Positions 1-8,356 of a DNA stretch of 64,000 nucleotides are shown piece after piece. The notes beneath the pieces were generated by a model. It searched no databases. It was not told the DNA's origin and saw only the letters and a program-made list of their open reading frames with translations. The stretch is from Limimaricola soesokkakensis (GTDB lineage Bacteria > Pseudomonadota > Alphaproteobacteria > Rhodobacterales > Rhodobacteraceae), in assembly GCF_900172345.1 (NCBI RefSeq), contig NZ_FWFY01000001.1, positions 1-64,000 on the forward strand. The letters run 5' to 3'. The first letter of the stretch is position 1; the number at the start of each line of letters is the position of its first letter. The translations under genes and the position numbers were made by a program.

Positions 1-2
1 TG

Positions 3-2075
3 AACGGCTTCGTCCTGCCGCAGGGCGTGCTGCGCGACGTGCTCACCGGCGCCCACCAGATCGCCGGCCAGACCTCCGGCGCCGCCATCGGCCTCATCGC
101 CGAAGACGTCGCCGCAGACACCCTCACGACCGTCGATTTCAACGAACTGAAAATCGAGGCCAAGGGTCCGGAACTTGCCGAGACCATCCTCTACCGCGTC
201 AACGCCGGGAGCACCGACGTCGCCGCGATCGATGGCGGCCCGGCCTGGACCGGCGATCTGGCGCTCGAGGATGCCAGCGGGCCGGTTTCCGTCACCGGCG
301 ATGCGGACGACGTGTATTCAGCCACGATAACCGACGCGGCGGACGAGGTCGATTACATCGACACCGAGGTCGAGGGTTACGCGCCCTGGCAGCTTTTCGT
401 CCACGAGCGCTTCGACAAGAGCAAGGGACCGGCGGAAGGTCAGGAGCCGCTGACCTACAATTTCGACGTGGCCGCGGGTGCGACCTACAAGATCACGCTG
501 CTCTACACCGAGAACTGGCCCGGCGCGTTCAATCTCCCGAGCAGCGACCGGATCTTCGACGTGACGGTGGACGGCACGGCCTTCGCCGAGTTCGCCGATC
601 TCAACCCGCTGGTCGAGGCCGCGGCGGCGATGGGGCAGGCGCTGCCGCCGAGCTCGGCCACGAGCGCGCAGAAACAGCCCTTCCTCGGCACGGTGCTGAC
701 GCGCGAGCTGATCTACACGGCCGTCGACGACCAGCTGAACCTCGCCTTCATCCGCGACAATCAGAACCCAAAGATCAACGCGATCCAGATCAGCGAAATC
801 CTCGATGAGCCCACGGATATTGCCCTGTCTTCCAATGAGGTGGCCGAAAACACGACCGGCGCCGTGGTTGGCCAGCTTTCTCTCATCGGTCTGGAAGACG
901 ACGACGCATATAAGTTCTCCGTCTCGGACAGTCGTTTTCAGGTGGTGGACGGCCTGTTGAAACTGAAGGCCAAGACCAGCCTCGATTTCGAGGAGGCCCA
1001 TAGCATTGACCTTGCCATCACCGGGACGGGTTCGAACGGCCGAAGCCTGACCCAGGAATTCCAGATCGCGGTGCAGGACGTGGCCGAAGGCCGGCTATCG
1101 GCCGTGGCCAAGGTGATGGAAGGCAGCAATGCCAGCGAAACGCTCAAGGATTCAAAGACCAATGGTTTGATCCTTGGACTTGGGGGCAAGGATACGCTTG
1201 CCGGCCGGAACGGCGCTGACATCCTTGCCGGCGGCAAGGGTGCCGACATGCTCTTGGGCGGCAAGGGCTTCGACACGCTCGACTACAGCGACTCCATCAA
1301 GGGCGTTACCGTCAACCTGCAGAAGGGCGTGGGTAAGGGGGGCGAAGCCCGCGGCGACAAGTTCAAGAGCATGGAAGGCGTGATCGGCTCCGAGGGGGAT
1401 GACAAGCTCCTCGGCAGCAAGGGTGGCAACCTGCTCATTGGAGGCGATGGTGCCGATATCCTCAATGGTCGAGGCGGCAAGGACTGGGCCGACTACCACG
1501 CCTCGGATGCGGGCGTGACGGTGAACCTGGCCAAGCGCAGCGGGTCCGGCGGGGATGCCGAGGGCGACCGGCTGCTGAAGATCGAGAACCTCCATGGCAG
1601 CACGCACAATGACGTCCTCGCCGGCGATGGTCGCAGGAATGTTCTCGTTGGCGATGATGGCCGAGACAAGCTCATCGGCGGCGGCGGCGGCGACAAGCTC
1701 GATGGCGGTGCCGGCCGGGACAAGCTGCTAGGGGGAAAAGGCAGCGACAAGATGTCGGGCGGCGCGGCCAATGACAAGCTCGTGGGCGGTGGCGGCAAGG
1801 ACATGCTCGACGGTGGCGCCGGCAACGACAAGGTGCTGGGCGGGGGCGGAAGCGACACCTTCATCTTCGATCTCGGCAACGACAAGCTTGTCGGTGGCAA
1901 GGGGCGCGATACGGTCGTTTTCGACGGCGATTTCGATGACTTCGGCGTAAAGCTGGGCAAGCAGGTGATCGTCACCATCGACAAGGATCGTGATGTGCTG
2001 ATCGGCATGGAGCGGTTGGAATTCGACGACACCACCTATGCCCGCGAGAGCGGCAGCTGGGTCGAGCTGGGCTAG
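3..2075 (+). CDS. Secreted malectin/cadherin-like/RTX calcium-binding protein, 5'-truncated by window edge
   Basis: The frame is open from the first bases of the window, so the true start lies upstream; the first in-frame GTG at 27 is not a convincing start. A malectin-like carbohydrate-binding domain (about nt 380-800) has the typical YNFDV, YKITLLY and RIFDV strands and ends INAIQI. A cadherin-like stretch follows (about nt 810-1090, VAENTTGAVVG and LDFEEA). The rest is a long array of RTX nonapeptides (GGxGxD) that bind calcium and are usual in type I secreted proteins, with a hydrophobic C-terminal tail. No type I secretion ABC or adaptor gene lies in this window. The domain order resembles large extracellular adhesins or matrix proteins of marine alphaproteobacteria. 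The role in polysaccharide or surface binding is inferred from the malectin fold only. Confidence 0.85.
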   Translation, partial: NGFVLPQGVLRDVLTGAHQIAGQTSGAAIGLIAEDVAADTLTTVDFNELKIEAKGPELAETILYRVNAGSTDVAAIDGGPAWTGDLALEDASGPVSVTGDADDVYSATITDAADEVDYIDTEVEGYAPWQLFVHERFDKSKGPAEGQEPLTYNFDVAAGATYKITLLYTENWPGAFNLPSSDRIFDVTVDGTAFAEFADLNPLVEAAAAMGQALPPSSATSAQKQPFLGTVLTRELIYTAVDDQLNLAFIRDNQNPKINAIQISEILDEPTDIALSSNEVAENTTGAVVGQLSLIGLEDDDAYKFSVSDSRFQVVDGLLKLKAKTSLDFEEAHSIDLAITGTGSNGRSLTQEFQIAVQDVAEGRLSAVAKVMEGSNASETLKDSKTNGLILGLGGKDTLAGRNGADILAGGKGADMLLGGKGFDTLDYSDSIKGVTVNLQKGVGKGGEARGDKFKSMEGVIGSEGDDKLLGSKGGNLLIGGDGADILNGRGGKDWADYHASDAGVTVNLAKRSGSGGDAEGDRLLKIENLHGSTHNDVLAGDGRRNVLVGDDGRDKLIGGGGGDKLDGGAGRDKLLGGKGSDKMSGGAANDKLVGGGGKDMLDGGAGNDKVLGGGGSDTFIFDLGNDKLVGGKGRDTVVFDGDFDDFGVKLGKQVIVTIDKDRDVLIGMERLEFDDTTYARESGSWVELG
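1171..1911 (+). repeat. RTX nonapeptide repeat array inside the first CDS
   Basis: The DNA repeats because it encodes GGxGxD units (GGKGADMLL, GGAGRDKLL, GGAGNDKVL and similar). The units are interrupted by two longer insertions around DYSDS and DYHAS, a common RTX pattern. It is a coding repeat, not a CRISPR array. Confidence 0.85.
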
Positions 2076-2599
2076 TCGATCGGGGTCGGTTCGCGGGGCT
2101 GGCCGAAGCCGGCATAGGCCGGTCGGGCTAGGATTGGCCATGTCGCATTGGCGCTGTCGCCCCCTATGCCAAGCGCGCCTTTGCCTCCAGATCGGCCAGC
2201 AGCCGGTAGGAGACGCAGTATTTGAAGATGTTGCGGACGTAGCTCGCGGGCTTGCGGTTGGCCGCCTCCTGTATCGCGATCTCGACACTCTCGAACCACG
2301 CATGCGGCTCCAGCTCCATTTCCGCAGCTCGGTGACACGCCCGCTGCGCGCCACCCGGTCCGGCGTCCGGCTCCGGGAGTCGGGGCCTTCATGCATGGGA
2401 ACCGGCCATAAGGAGGAACCGCAAAGCTCGAAATCAGCGCAGAACTGAAAGTCTAAATGCCTGAAAATCGAGCAATACCGCGCCATTGCTGCGCGGGCTG
2501 CTTAATATCTGGGCGATCTATCGTGGCCGCACTGGTCTAGTGCCTCGTTTCGCTCTTTCTGCTCCACTTGGGCTGCCGAAGTCGGGCTACTCTCGTCCC
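2076..2599. other. Long intergenic region with a gene remnant
   Basis: No intact plus-strand gene is convincing here. A short inverted repeat (CCGGC-ATAG-GCCGG, 2109-2122) follows the RTX gene and may be a weak terminator. A short minus-strand remnant lies at 2164-2319. The last 100 bases should hold the promoter of the ATP-grasp operon, but no clear -35/-10 pair was identified. Confidence 0.5.
2164..2319 (-). pseudogene. Possible C-terminal remnant resembling a DnaD/replication-initiator-type helical end
   Basis: A 51-codon frame on the minus strand has a natural-looking amphipathic composition (MELEPHAWFESVEIAIQEAA, then KPASYVRNIFKYC and LLADLEAKARLA), unlike the Arg/Ala-rich shadow frames around it. 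The pattern W-x5-AI-x-EA...PxSYVRNI resembles the C-terminal helix of DnaD-like or phage replication proteins, where a short motif precedes the stop. The frame continues about 24 codons further upstream to a TGA but loses protein-like character. It may be a decayed gene end left by a mobile element, or a real small protein. The identification is tentative. Confidence 0.35.
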
Positions 2600-4024
2600 A
2601 TGAGCAAGAGCAGCAGTTTTGACGAGATGTGGGGGCATGAGACCGTGCTCCGGGATCCGTATGTACCGATTAACGAGTGGTTGCAGCAGGAGGATGCCGG
2701 GCGGTTGCGCCGCAAGGCGCGAGATGCGGAAGATTTGTTCCGTCTCACCGGTATCACGTTCAACGTCTATGGCGCCCGGGACGCGGCCGAGAGGCTGATC
2801 CCCTTCGATATCGTTCCCCGGGTCATCGCAGGGCGCGAATGGGACCGGCTGTCGCGGGGCATCGAGCAGCGGGTGCGCGCGATCAACGCCTTCTTGCACG
2901 ACATCTATCACCGGCAGGAGATCATCCGCGCCGGGCGGGTGCCGATCGAGGCCATCGAGCGCAACGCCGCCTTCCTGCCGCAGATGATCGGGGTCGACCC
3001 GCCCGGCGGGGTCTACACCCATATCGTCGGCACCGATCTGGTGCGCACCGGCGAGGACGAGTTCTACGTGCTCGAGGACAATGCCCGCACGCCCTCGGGG
3101 GTGAGCTACATGCTCGAGAACCGCGAGACCATGCTGCACATGTTCCCCGAGTTGTTCATGAAGACCCGGGTGCGGCCGGTCTCATCCTACCCGGCGATGC
3201 TGCACCGCTCGCTCTGCGCCTGCGCGCCAAACTCGAGCAATGGCCGGCCGGTGGTGGGGGTGATGACGCCGGGCAGCTACAATTCGGCCTATTACGAGCA
3301 CAGCTTCCTCGCCGACAAGATGGGGGTCGAACTGGTCGAGGGGCAGGACCTGCGGGTCGTCGACGGCCGCGTGGCCATGCGGACCACCCAGGGCTACCAG
3401 CCGATCGACGTGCTCTACCGGCGTGTCGATGACGACTGGATCGACCCGCTCAACTTCAATCCGGACAGTGCGCTCGGCGTGCCGGGCATCATGGATGTCT
3501 ACCGCGCCGGCCGGATCACCTTGGCCAACGCCCCCGGCACCGGCATCGCCGATGACAAGGCGATCTATTCCTACATGCCGGAAATCGTCGAGTTCTATAC
3601 CGGCGAGAAGGCACTCTTGAAGAACGTGCCGACCTGGCGCTGCGCCGAGCCCGAGGCGCTGTCCTACGTGCTCGACAACCTGTCCGAGCTGGTGGTCAAG
3701 GAGGTGCACGGCTCCGGCGGCTACGGCATGCTGATCGGCCCGACCGCCTCCAAGAAGGAGCTTTCGGCGTTCCGCGACAAGCTCAAGGCGCGACCCGGCA
3801 ATTACATCGCGCAGCCGACGCTGTCGCTTTCGACCGTGCCGATCTTTACCCGCGCCGGCCTCGCGCCGCGCCATGTCGACCTGCGTCCCTTCGTGCTGGT
3901 CTCGCCCGAAGGCGTGTCGATCACGCCGGGCGGGCTGACCCGCGTGGCGCTCAAGAAGGGGTCGCTGGTCGTCAATTCGAGCCAGGGCGGCGGCACCAAG
4001 GACACCTGGGTGCTCGAACAATGA
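2600..4024 (+). CDS. Circularly permuted type 2 ATP-grasp protein (COG2308)
   Basis: The product is 474 residues, the usual length for this family. The start is the ATG that begins MSKSSSFDEMW; upstream in-frame codons belong to the spacer. Recognisable signatures are YVPINEW near the N-terminus, FNVYGARDAAERLIPFDIVPR, GVDPPGGVYTHI, LEDNARTPSGVSYMLENR, the YRRVDDDWIDPL segment and VKEVHGSGGYGM, a nucleotide-binding loop. ATP-grasp enzymes of this class are predicted amide or peptide ligases that activate a carboxylate with ATP and join it to an amine. It is the first gene of an operon with alpha-E, transglutaminase-like and Anbu genes; its stop overlaps the next start. Family is certain, substrate unknown. 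Confidence 0.95.
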   Translation: MSKSSSFDEMWGHETVLRDPYVPINEWLQQEDAGRLRRKARDAEDLFRLTGITFNVYGARDAAERLIPFDIVPRVIAGREWDRLSRGIEQRVRAINAFLHDIYHRQEIIRAGRVPIEAIERNAAFLPQMIGVDPPGGVYTHIVGTDLVRTGEDEFYVLEDNARTPSGVSYMLENRETMLHMFPELFMKTRVRPVSSYPAMLHRSLCACAPNSSNGRPVVGVMTPGSYNSAYYEHSFLADKMGVELVEGQDLRVVDGRVAMRTTQGYQPIDVLYRRVDDDWIDPLNFNPDSALGVPGIMDVYRAGRITLANAPGTGIADDKAIYSYMPEIVEFYTGEKALLKNVPTWRCAEPEALSYVLDNLSELVVKEVHGSGGYGMLIGPTASKKELSAFRDKLKARPGNYIAQPTLSLSTVPIFTRAGLAPRHVDLRPFVLVSPEGVSITPGGLTRVALKKGSLVVNSSQGGGTKDTWVLEQ

Positions 4025-4965
4025 CGACGCTGGGCAAGACGGCCGGCGGGCTCTACTGGATGTTCCGGCATCTGGAGCGTTCGGAGAACACGGCCCGGAT
4101 GATCGAGGTGGGCCAGCGCATTGCGCTCACCCGGTCGTCGGATGACGACGAATGGGGCAGCATCCTGCAGGCGGCGGCGACACATGCCGGCTATGTCGCC
4201 AAGCATGGCGAGGTGACGCGCGACCTTGCGCTGGACTGGATGCTGCGCGACCCGGACAACCCGTCCTCGGTGCTGTCGGTGGTCAAGGCCGCGCGTGACA
4301 ACGCCCGCGTCGTGCGCACCGCGCTCACCCGCGAGGTCTGGGAAGCGGTGAACGAGGCTTGGATGACGCTTTGCGCCGCGATGCGCCGCAAGGTGCATGA
4401 CCGCGACCTGCAGGACGTGCTGGCACTGATCCGGCAGCGCGCCGCCTTTGTGCGCGGCGCCACACATGGCACGATGCTGCGGAACGACATCTATGATTTC
4501 TGCCGGCTGGGGATGTTCAGCGAACGTGCGGACTGCACCGCGCGCATCCTCGACGTGAAGTACTTCGTGCTGCTGCCCTCCGCGACGGCGGTGGGCTCAC
4601 GGCTCGACGACGTGCAATGGGAGACAATCCTGCGCAGCGTCTCGGGAGTGGGCGCCTTCCAGATGCGCTACGGTCAGCAACTGCGCCCGCGCGAGATCGC
4701 GGAGTTCATCATCCATGACCGCGCCATGCCGCGCAGCCTCGCCTTCTGCGCCCACAAGCTCGAGGAAAACCTCGGTTATCTCGCGGCGGATTACGGCACG
4801 CGCCTGCCCTCACACGAGATCGCCGAGAGGCTGAACCAGAGGCTGCTCGGGCGGTCGATCGACACGATCTTCGAAAACGGGCTGCACGAGTTCCTGATGG
4901 AGGTGCAGCACTGCCTCGCGCATCTGAGCCAGCAGATCGAGATCGATTACAGGTTCTACCGATGA
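4021..4965 (+). CDS. Alpha-E domain protein (DUF403, COG2307)
   Basis: The 314-residue, all-alpha protein starts with an ATG that overlaps the upstream TGA (ATGA), so translation is coupled. Family hallmarks are GLYWMFRHLERSENTARMIE at the start, NPSSVLSVVKAARDNARVVR in the middle and SLAFCAHKLEENL near the end, rich in Arg and Glu placed on helices. Alpha-E proteins are nearly always encoded beside circularly permuted ATP-grasp genes and are proposed to be their partner in a peptide-ligation system; no enzymatic activity has been assigned with confidence. Here it sits second in the operon, 28 bases before the transglutaminase-like gene. Confidence 0.95.
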   Translation: MTTLGKTAGGLYWMFRHLERSENTARMIEVGQRIALTRSSDDDEWGSILQAAATHAGYVAKHGEVTRDLALDWMLRDPDNPSSVLSVVKAARDNARVVRTALTREVWEAVNEAWMTLCAAMRRKVHDRDLQDVLALIRQRAAFVRGATHGTMLRNDIYDFCRLGMFSERADCTARILDVKYFVLLPSATAVGSRLDDVQWETILRSVSGVGAFQMRYGQQLRPREIAEFIIHDRAMPRSLAFCAHKLEENLGYLAADYGTRLPSHEIAERLNQRLLGRSIDTIFENGLHEFLMEVQHCLAHLSQQIEIDYRFYR

Positions 4966-4993
4966 CCCCTCATGCCGTCGCAGGAGCGCACCC

Positions 4994-5809
4994 ATGCGTC
5001 TGAGCATTTCGCACCGCACCACCTACAGCTTCGACGCGCCGGTCGATTACGCGCTGCAGCAGCTGCGGCTGACGCCCAAGCCGGGCGGGGCGCAGCGCGT
5101 GCTGCGCTGGAGCAATACAGTCACCGGCGGTCAGAAAGAGCTGAGCTTCGAGGATCAGCACGCCAACAAGGTCGAGCTCGTCTCGGTCACGCCGGGCGCG
5201 CGAGAGATCAGCGTGCTGTCGGAGGGCGAATTGGAAATCGAAGATAGGGCCGGCGTGCATGGACCGCATGCGGGCTACATGCCGCTCTGGCTGTTCGAGC
5301 GGTCCACGCCGCTGACCCGGCCCGGCGCACGCTGCCGCAAGCTGGTGTCGGGGCTGCGGGCCGGCAACGCGCCGCTGGAGCGGCTGCACACCCTGTCCTC
5401 GGCCGTGGCCGATGCGGTACAATACCAAACCGGAAGCTCGAACGTGGCGACCACCGCCGAGGACGCGCTCGAGGCCGGGGCCGGAGTCTGCCAAGATCAT
5501 GCGCATGTGTTCATCACCTGCGCGCGCCTCATGGCGATCCCGGCGCGCTATGTCTCGGGCTACCTGATGATGGAGGGACAGGTTTCGCAGGAGGCGACGC
5601 ATGCCTGGGCCGAGGCGCATGTGCCCGATCTCGGCTGGGTCGGCTTTGATGTCTCGAACGCGATCTCCCCGGATGCGCGCTACGTGCGCGTGGCGACGGG
5701 GCTGGACTACACCGAGGCAGCGCCGGTAAATGGCTTTCGCTTCGGCACCGCCCGCGAGGAACTCTCGGTCGCGATCGAGGTGCGTCAGGCTGAAACGGAC
5801 TCGCAATGA
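4994..5809 (+). CDS. Transglutaminase-like cysteine peptidase family protein
   Basis: The 271-residue protein begins with an N-terminal beta domain (MRLSISHRTTYSFDAPVDY), typical of bacterial transglutaminase N-terminal regions. The core follows with a full triad: Cys166 in AGVCQDHAH, His203 in THAWAEAHV and Asp219 in GFDVSN. Such proteins cleave or form isopeptide or amide bonds and act in the cytoplasm when, as here, no signal peptide is present. AGGAG lies upstream of the chosen ATG. It overlaps the Anbu gene by four bases. In this operon type it may hydrolyse or transfer the peptide products of the ATP-grasp/alpha-E pair; that role is inferred. Confidence 0.93.
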   Translation: MRLSISHRTTYSFDAPVDYALQQLRLTPKPGGAQRVLRWSNTVTGGQKELSFEDQHANKVELVSVTPGAREISVLSEGELEIEDRAGVHGPHAGYMPLWLFERSTPLTRPGARCRKLVSGLRAGNAPLERLHTLSSAVADAVQYQTGSSNVATTAEDALEAGAGVCQDHAHVFITCARLMAIPARYVSGYLMMEGQVSQEATHAWAEAHVPDLGWVGFDVSNAISPDARYVRVATGLDYTEAAPVNGFRFGTAREELSVAIEVRQAETDSQ

Positions 5810-6537
5810 CCTACTGTGTCGCCCTCAGGCTCGATCGGGGCCTGGTCTTCATGTCGGACACCCGCACCAATGCCGGGGTCGACAACATCTCGAGCTGCCG
5901 CAAGATGTTCAGCTGGTCCGACGGGGAATCCTCGATCACCCTGCTGACGGCCGGCAACCTCGCCACTACCCAAGCGGTAGTCAGCCTGATTAACGAGCGG
6001 CTGAAATCCCCGGGGGAGCGCAGCCCCTCGATCCTCGGTCAGCCTTCGATGTTCGTGGTGGCCCGGATGGTGGGCGACCTGCTCAAGGAGGAGATCGCGC
6101 GCGCAGGCGCCGGGCAGATGAACGCGGATGCAGGCACCTTCGGCGCAACCCTGATCCTCGGGGGCCAAGTGCGCGGCAGCGCGCCGCGGCTGTTCCTGAT
6201 CTACCCGGAGGGCAATTTCATCGAGGCGGGCGACGACATGCCTTGGTTCCAGAGCGGCGAGACCAAGTATGGCCGCCCGATCCTGGTGCGTGCCTTCGAC
6301 CCTGCGATGAGTTTTGCCGCGGCGGTGAAGCTCTTGATGGTCAGCTACGATTCGACCATCAAGGCGAACCTCTCGGTCGGACTGCCGCTTGATCTTCAGA
6401 TCTACGAGACGGACAGCTTTCAGCCCGGCAAGACGCTGCGGATCGAGGCGGACGACCCGCAATACCACGCCATCTCGGAAGGCTGGAGCGAGGCGCTCCG
6501 CGCGGCGTTCGAGCAGCTGCCCGACGTCGAGCTTTAG
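5806..6537 (+). CDS. Anbu (ancestral beta-subunit) proteasome-type peptidase
   Basis: The 243-residue protein begins MTYCVALRLDRG and continues with SDTRTNAGVDNIS, the signature of Anbu/BPH proteins (COG3484). After removal of the first Met, Thr1 becomes the N-terminal nucleophile, with Asp17 and Lys32 matching the catalytic Asp and Lys of proteasome beta subunits. There is no propeptide. Anbu forms open helical rings rather than closed barrels in the structures known for the family. The gene is fourth in the ATP-grasp, alpha-E, transglutaminase operon and starts inside the upstream stop (ATGA). Its natural substrate is unknown; association with the ligase products is inferred from conserved gene order. 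Confidence 0.93.
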   Translation: MTYCVALRLDRGLVFMSDTRTNAGVDNISSCRKMFSWSDGESSITLLTAGNLATTQAVVSLINERLKSPGERSPSILGQPSMFVVARMVGDLLKEEIARAGAGQMNADAGTFGATLILGGQVRGSAPRLFLIYPEGNFIEAGDDMPWFQSGETKYGRPILVRAFDPAMSFAAAVKLLMVSYDSTIKANLSVGLPLDLQIYETDSFQPGKTLRIEADDPQYHAISEGWSEALRAAFEQLPDVEL

Positions 6538-6598
6538 AACGGCGGCTTGACCCGGCTCGAGTGGGGCAGGGTCCAGCACACACCGAGATATAGCAAAA

Positions 6599-6620
6599 TG
6601 GGCCGCCCTTGGGCGGCCCA
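6599..6620 (-). terminator. Terminator between convergent genes
   Basis: TGGGCCGCCC-TT-GGGCGGCCCA is a perfect inverted repeat. Read on the minus strand it is followed by ATTTTGC, so it best serves the minus-strand RTX gene; it may also stop transcripts of the Anbu operon. Confidence 0.75.
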
Positions 6621-6642
6621 TGTCGCGTTGGTACCGAGGCGA

Positions 6643-7935
6643 TCAGATCAGGAAATCGTCGCGATCGATCGCGCCCGCATCGATCCCGAGAAGCGTGATC
6701 TGTGAGTTGCCATAGCTGATCACGGCATCGTCGCCTTGGTTCTCGATGGTCAGATCCTCGAACTCCAGAGACGTCCGGGTGAAGTCGAGCAGGTCCGACC
6801 CGTCCTCGAAATCGGTGATGATATCGTCGCCATCTCTCTGGCTGCGGAACGCGAAGATGTCCGCCCCGTCGCCGCCGGTCAGCACGTCGTTGTGCCGCCC
6901 GCCGTTCAGGATGTCGGCGCCATCACCACCGTCGAGCGTATCGCGTCCCAGATTGCCGAGAAGGTTATCGTCGCCCGCGCCGCCATTCAGCGTGTCACGC
7001 TGCTGGTTGCCGATGAGAATATCGGCGCCGGCCTTGCCGTTCAGCGTGTCGTTGCCTTTGCCGCCGGCAAGAACGTCCGCACCTGCGCCACCGGCCAGAA
7101 GGTCGTCCCCGGTTCCGCCATCCAGCCGGTCATCGCCGGCAAAGCCGCGCAACACGTCGTTATCGGCCCCGCCATCGAGCACGTCGTTGCCCTTGAAGCC
7201 CTTCACGACATCGTCGCCGGCACCGGCATTGAAGACGTCATCCGATGCGCTCAGTCCGAATTTGCCGCTGGCCGAGGCGCGCTGCCCGGCGAGCAGGTCG
7301 AGGGCCTGCTCGAGATCGATCTCCATGATCTCGCCGGCCGCGACCGGCAGGATGCCGACATAGCCATCCTGCTCGCCGTTGATCTCGCCGTCGGTGCCTT
7401 CGCCATAGCCGCCATCGACGTTCTGCCCGTGCAGCACGATCTCGCGCAGCACCAACGGCATCAGGTCCTCCATGTCATACTGCCTGTCAGTGACCGGGCT
7501 TTTCAGATTATCCATGTCGGTCAGGTCGAAGCTCTGGATATAGGAGAGCTGGCCCTGGGAATCGGCCATCGGGCTCATGCCATCGGTACCGGTTAGCGAC
7601 AGCAGGATATCACCATAGGCCGGCACCCCCTCGAGCACTTCGACGAAGCCGTCGCCGTCGGCATCGTCCGGCAGCGTCGGGGTCCGTGAATTGGCGGGGT
7701 TGCCCTCGTCGTCGAACACGCCGTGGATGTGCTGGGCATGGGCCATATCGGGCGTCAGATTTTCGGCCAGGATTGCCACGTTGATATAGGGCGTATCCTC
7801 GGCCTGGCCGAGCGAAACGATGGCGCTGCCATAGACGCCGGAATTGTTCAACGCCGTCAGGTCGACGGCCCAAGTTCCTTCGGAACCTCGCAGGAACGTT
7901 TCAAAGGATCCGTAGGAACTATCAAGATGAGCCAC
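6643..7935 (-). CDS. RTX protein with N-terminal CHRD-like domain
   Basis: The 430-residue protein has no N-terminal signal peptide, as expected for a type I secretion substrate. Residues of about 15-185 look like a CHRD-type beta domain: WAVDLTALNNSGVYGSAIV, a QHIHGVFDDEGN segment with paired His, and LVLREIVLHGQNVD. Residues of about 235-375 are RTX nonapeptides (GGADNDVLRGF, GGTGDDLLAGG). The last 50 residues (ITDFEDGSDLLDFT and similar) are the usual RTX C-terminal secretion region. It is transcribed away from the ebo cluster and ends at a clear terminator. CHRD domains occur in secreted proteins of unknown biochemical function; a surface or biofilm role is a guess. Confidence 0.88.
   Translation of the reverse strand: MAHLDSSYGSFETFLRGSEGTWAVDLTALNNSGVYGSAIVSLGQAEDTPYINVAILAENLTPDMAHAQHIHGVFDDEGNPANSRTPTLPDDADGDGFVEVLEGVPAYGDILLSLTGTDGMSPMADSQGQLSYIQSFDLTDMDNLKSPVTDRQYDMEDLMPLVLREIVLHGQNVDGGYGEGTDGEINGEQDGYVGILPVAAGEIMEIDLEQALDLLAGQRASASGKFGLSASDDVFNAGAGDDVVKGFKGNDVLDGGADNDVLRGFAGDDRLDGGTGDDLLAGGAGADVLAGGKGNDTLNGKAGADILIGNQQRDTLNGGAGDDNLLGNLGRDTLDGGDGADILNGGRHNDVLTGGDGADIFAFRSQRDGDDIITDFEDGSDLLDFTRTSLEFEDLTIENQGDDAVISYGNSQITLLGIDAGAIDRDDFLI
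6855..7230 (-). repeat. RTX nonapeptide repeat array inside the CHRD/RTX gene
   Basis: About fifteen GGxGxDxLx units are encoded back to back on the minus strand, for example GGAGADVLAGGKGNDTLNG. It is a coding repeat for calcium binding. Confidence 0.85.
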
Positions 7936-8356
7936 AGGCTCTCCTCCCTGTTACAAGGTGCGAATAGTTTCGCCACCAGAAGTTGACCCTGCATACACGC
8001 CCGGCGGTCCCGAAAGTTTCATCACATGGCAGTTAGCGGAGTTGATTGGACATTTTTGCTGCGTGGTTCAGGGCGCGGCGGTCGATCAAGGGGCTTGCCG
8101 CTGTAAGAGCGCCAAACTCTTGCAGCCGGACGGACTTTGCCTTGGAGGGCGTCATTCTCAGCCGACCTTCTGCTCTGGCCGAGGAAATAGAGAGGTCGAC
8201 CTCTCAACATTCGCAGACCCTCGACTTCCGTTTCCGCAGTTGCCCCGGTCCTTTCGGACATGCGCAACGAGTCCGCGAAACTTCTTGCTTCGGCGCGGTG
8301 GGCAGTGCCAGCATGAGGCCAGTATCTTCGGTATGAGTGATCGGGAGGGTTGTGTT
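7936..8356. other. Intergenic region upstream of the RTX gene and of eboD
   Basis: This 421-base spacer separates two divergent genes and must hold both promoters. No protein-like frame was recognised, although a frame in phase with eboD stays open through most of it. TTGACC at about 7984 and TTGATT at about 8042 could be -35 elements, but no matching -10 is convincing. GGGAGGG at 8343-8349 is the ribosome binding site for the GTG start at 8357. Confidence 0.4.

Noticed and set aside
1171-1911. Repeat array considered as CRISPR or satellite
   Set aside because: Units are nine codons, in frame, and encode GGxGxD calcium-binding repeats.
8022-8336. Open frames on both strands in the eboD upstream spacer considered as small genes
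   Set aside because: Neither has a ribosome binding site, domain likeness or natural composition.
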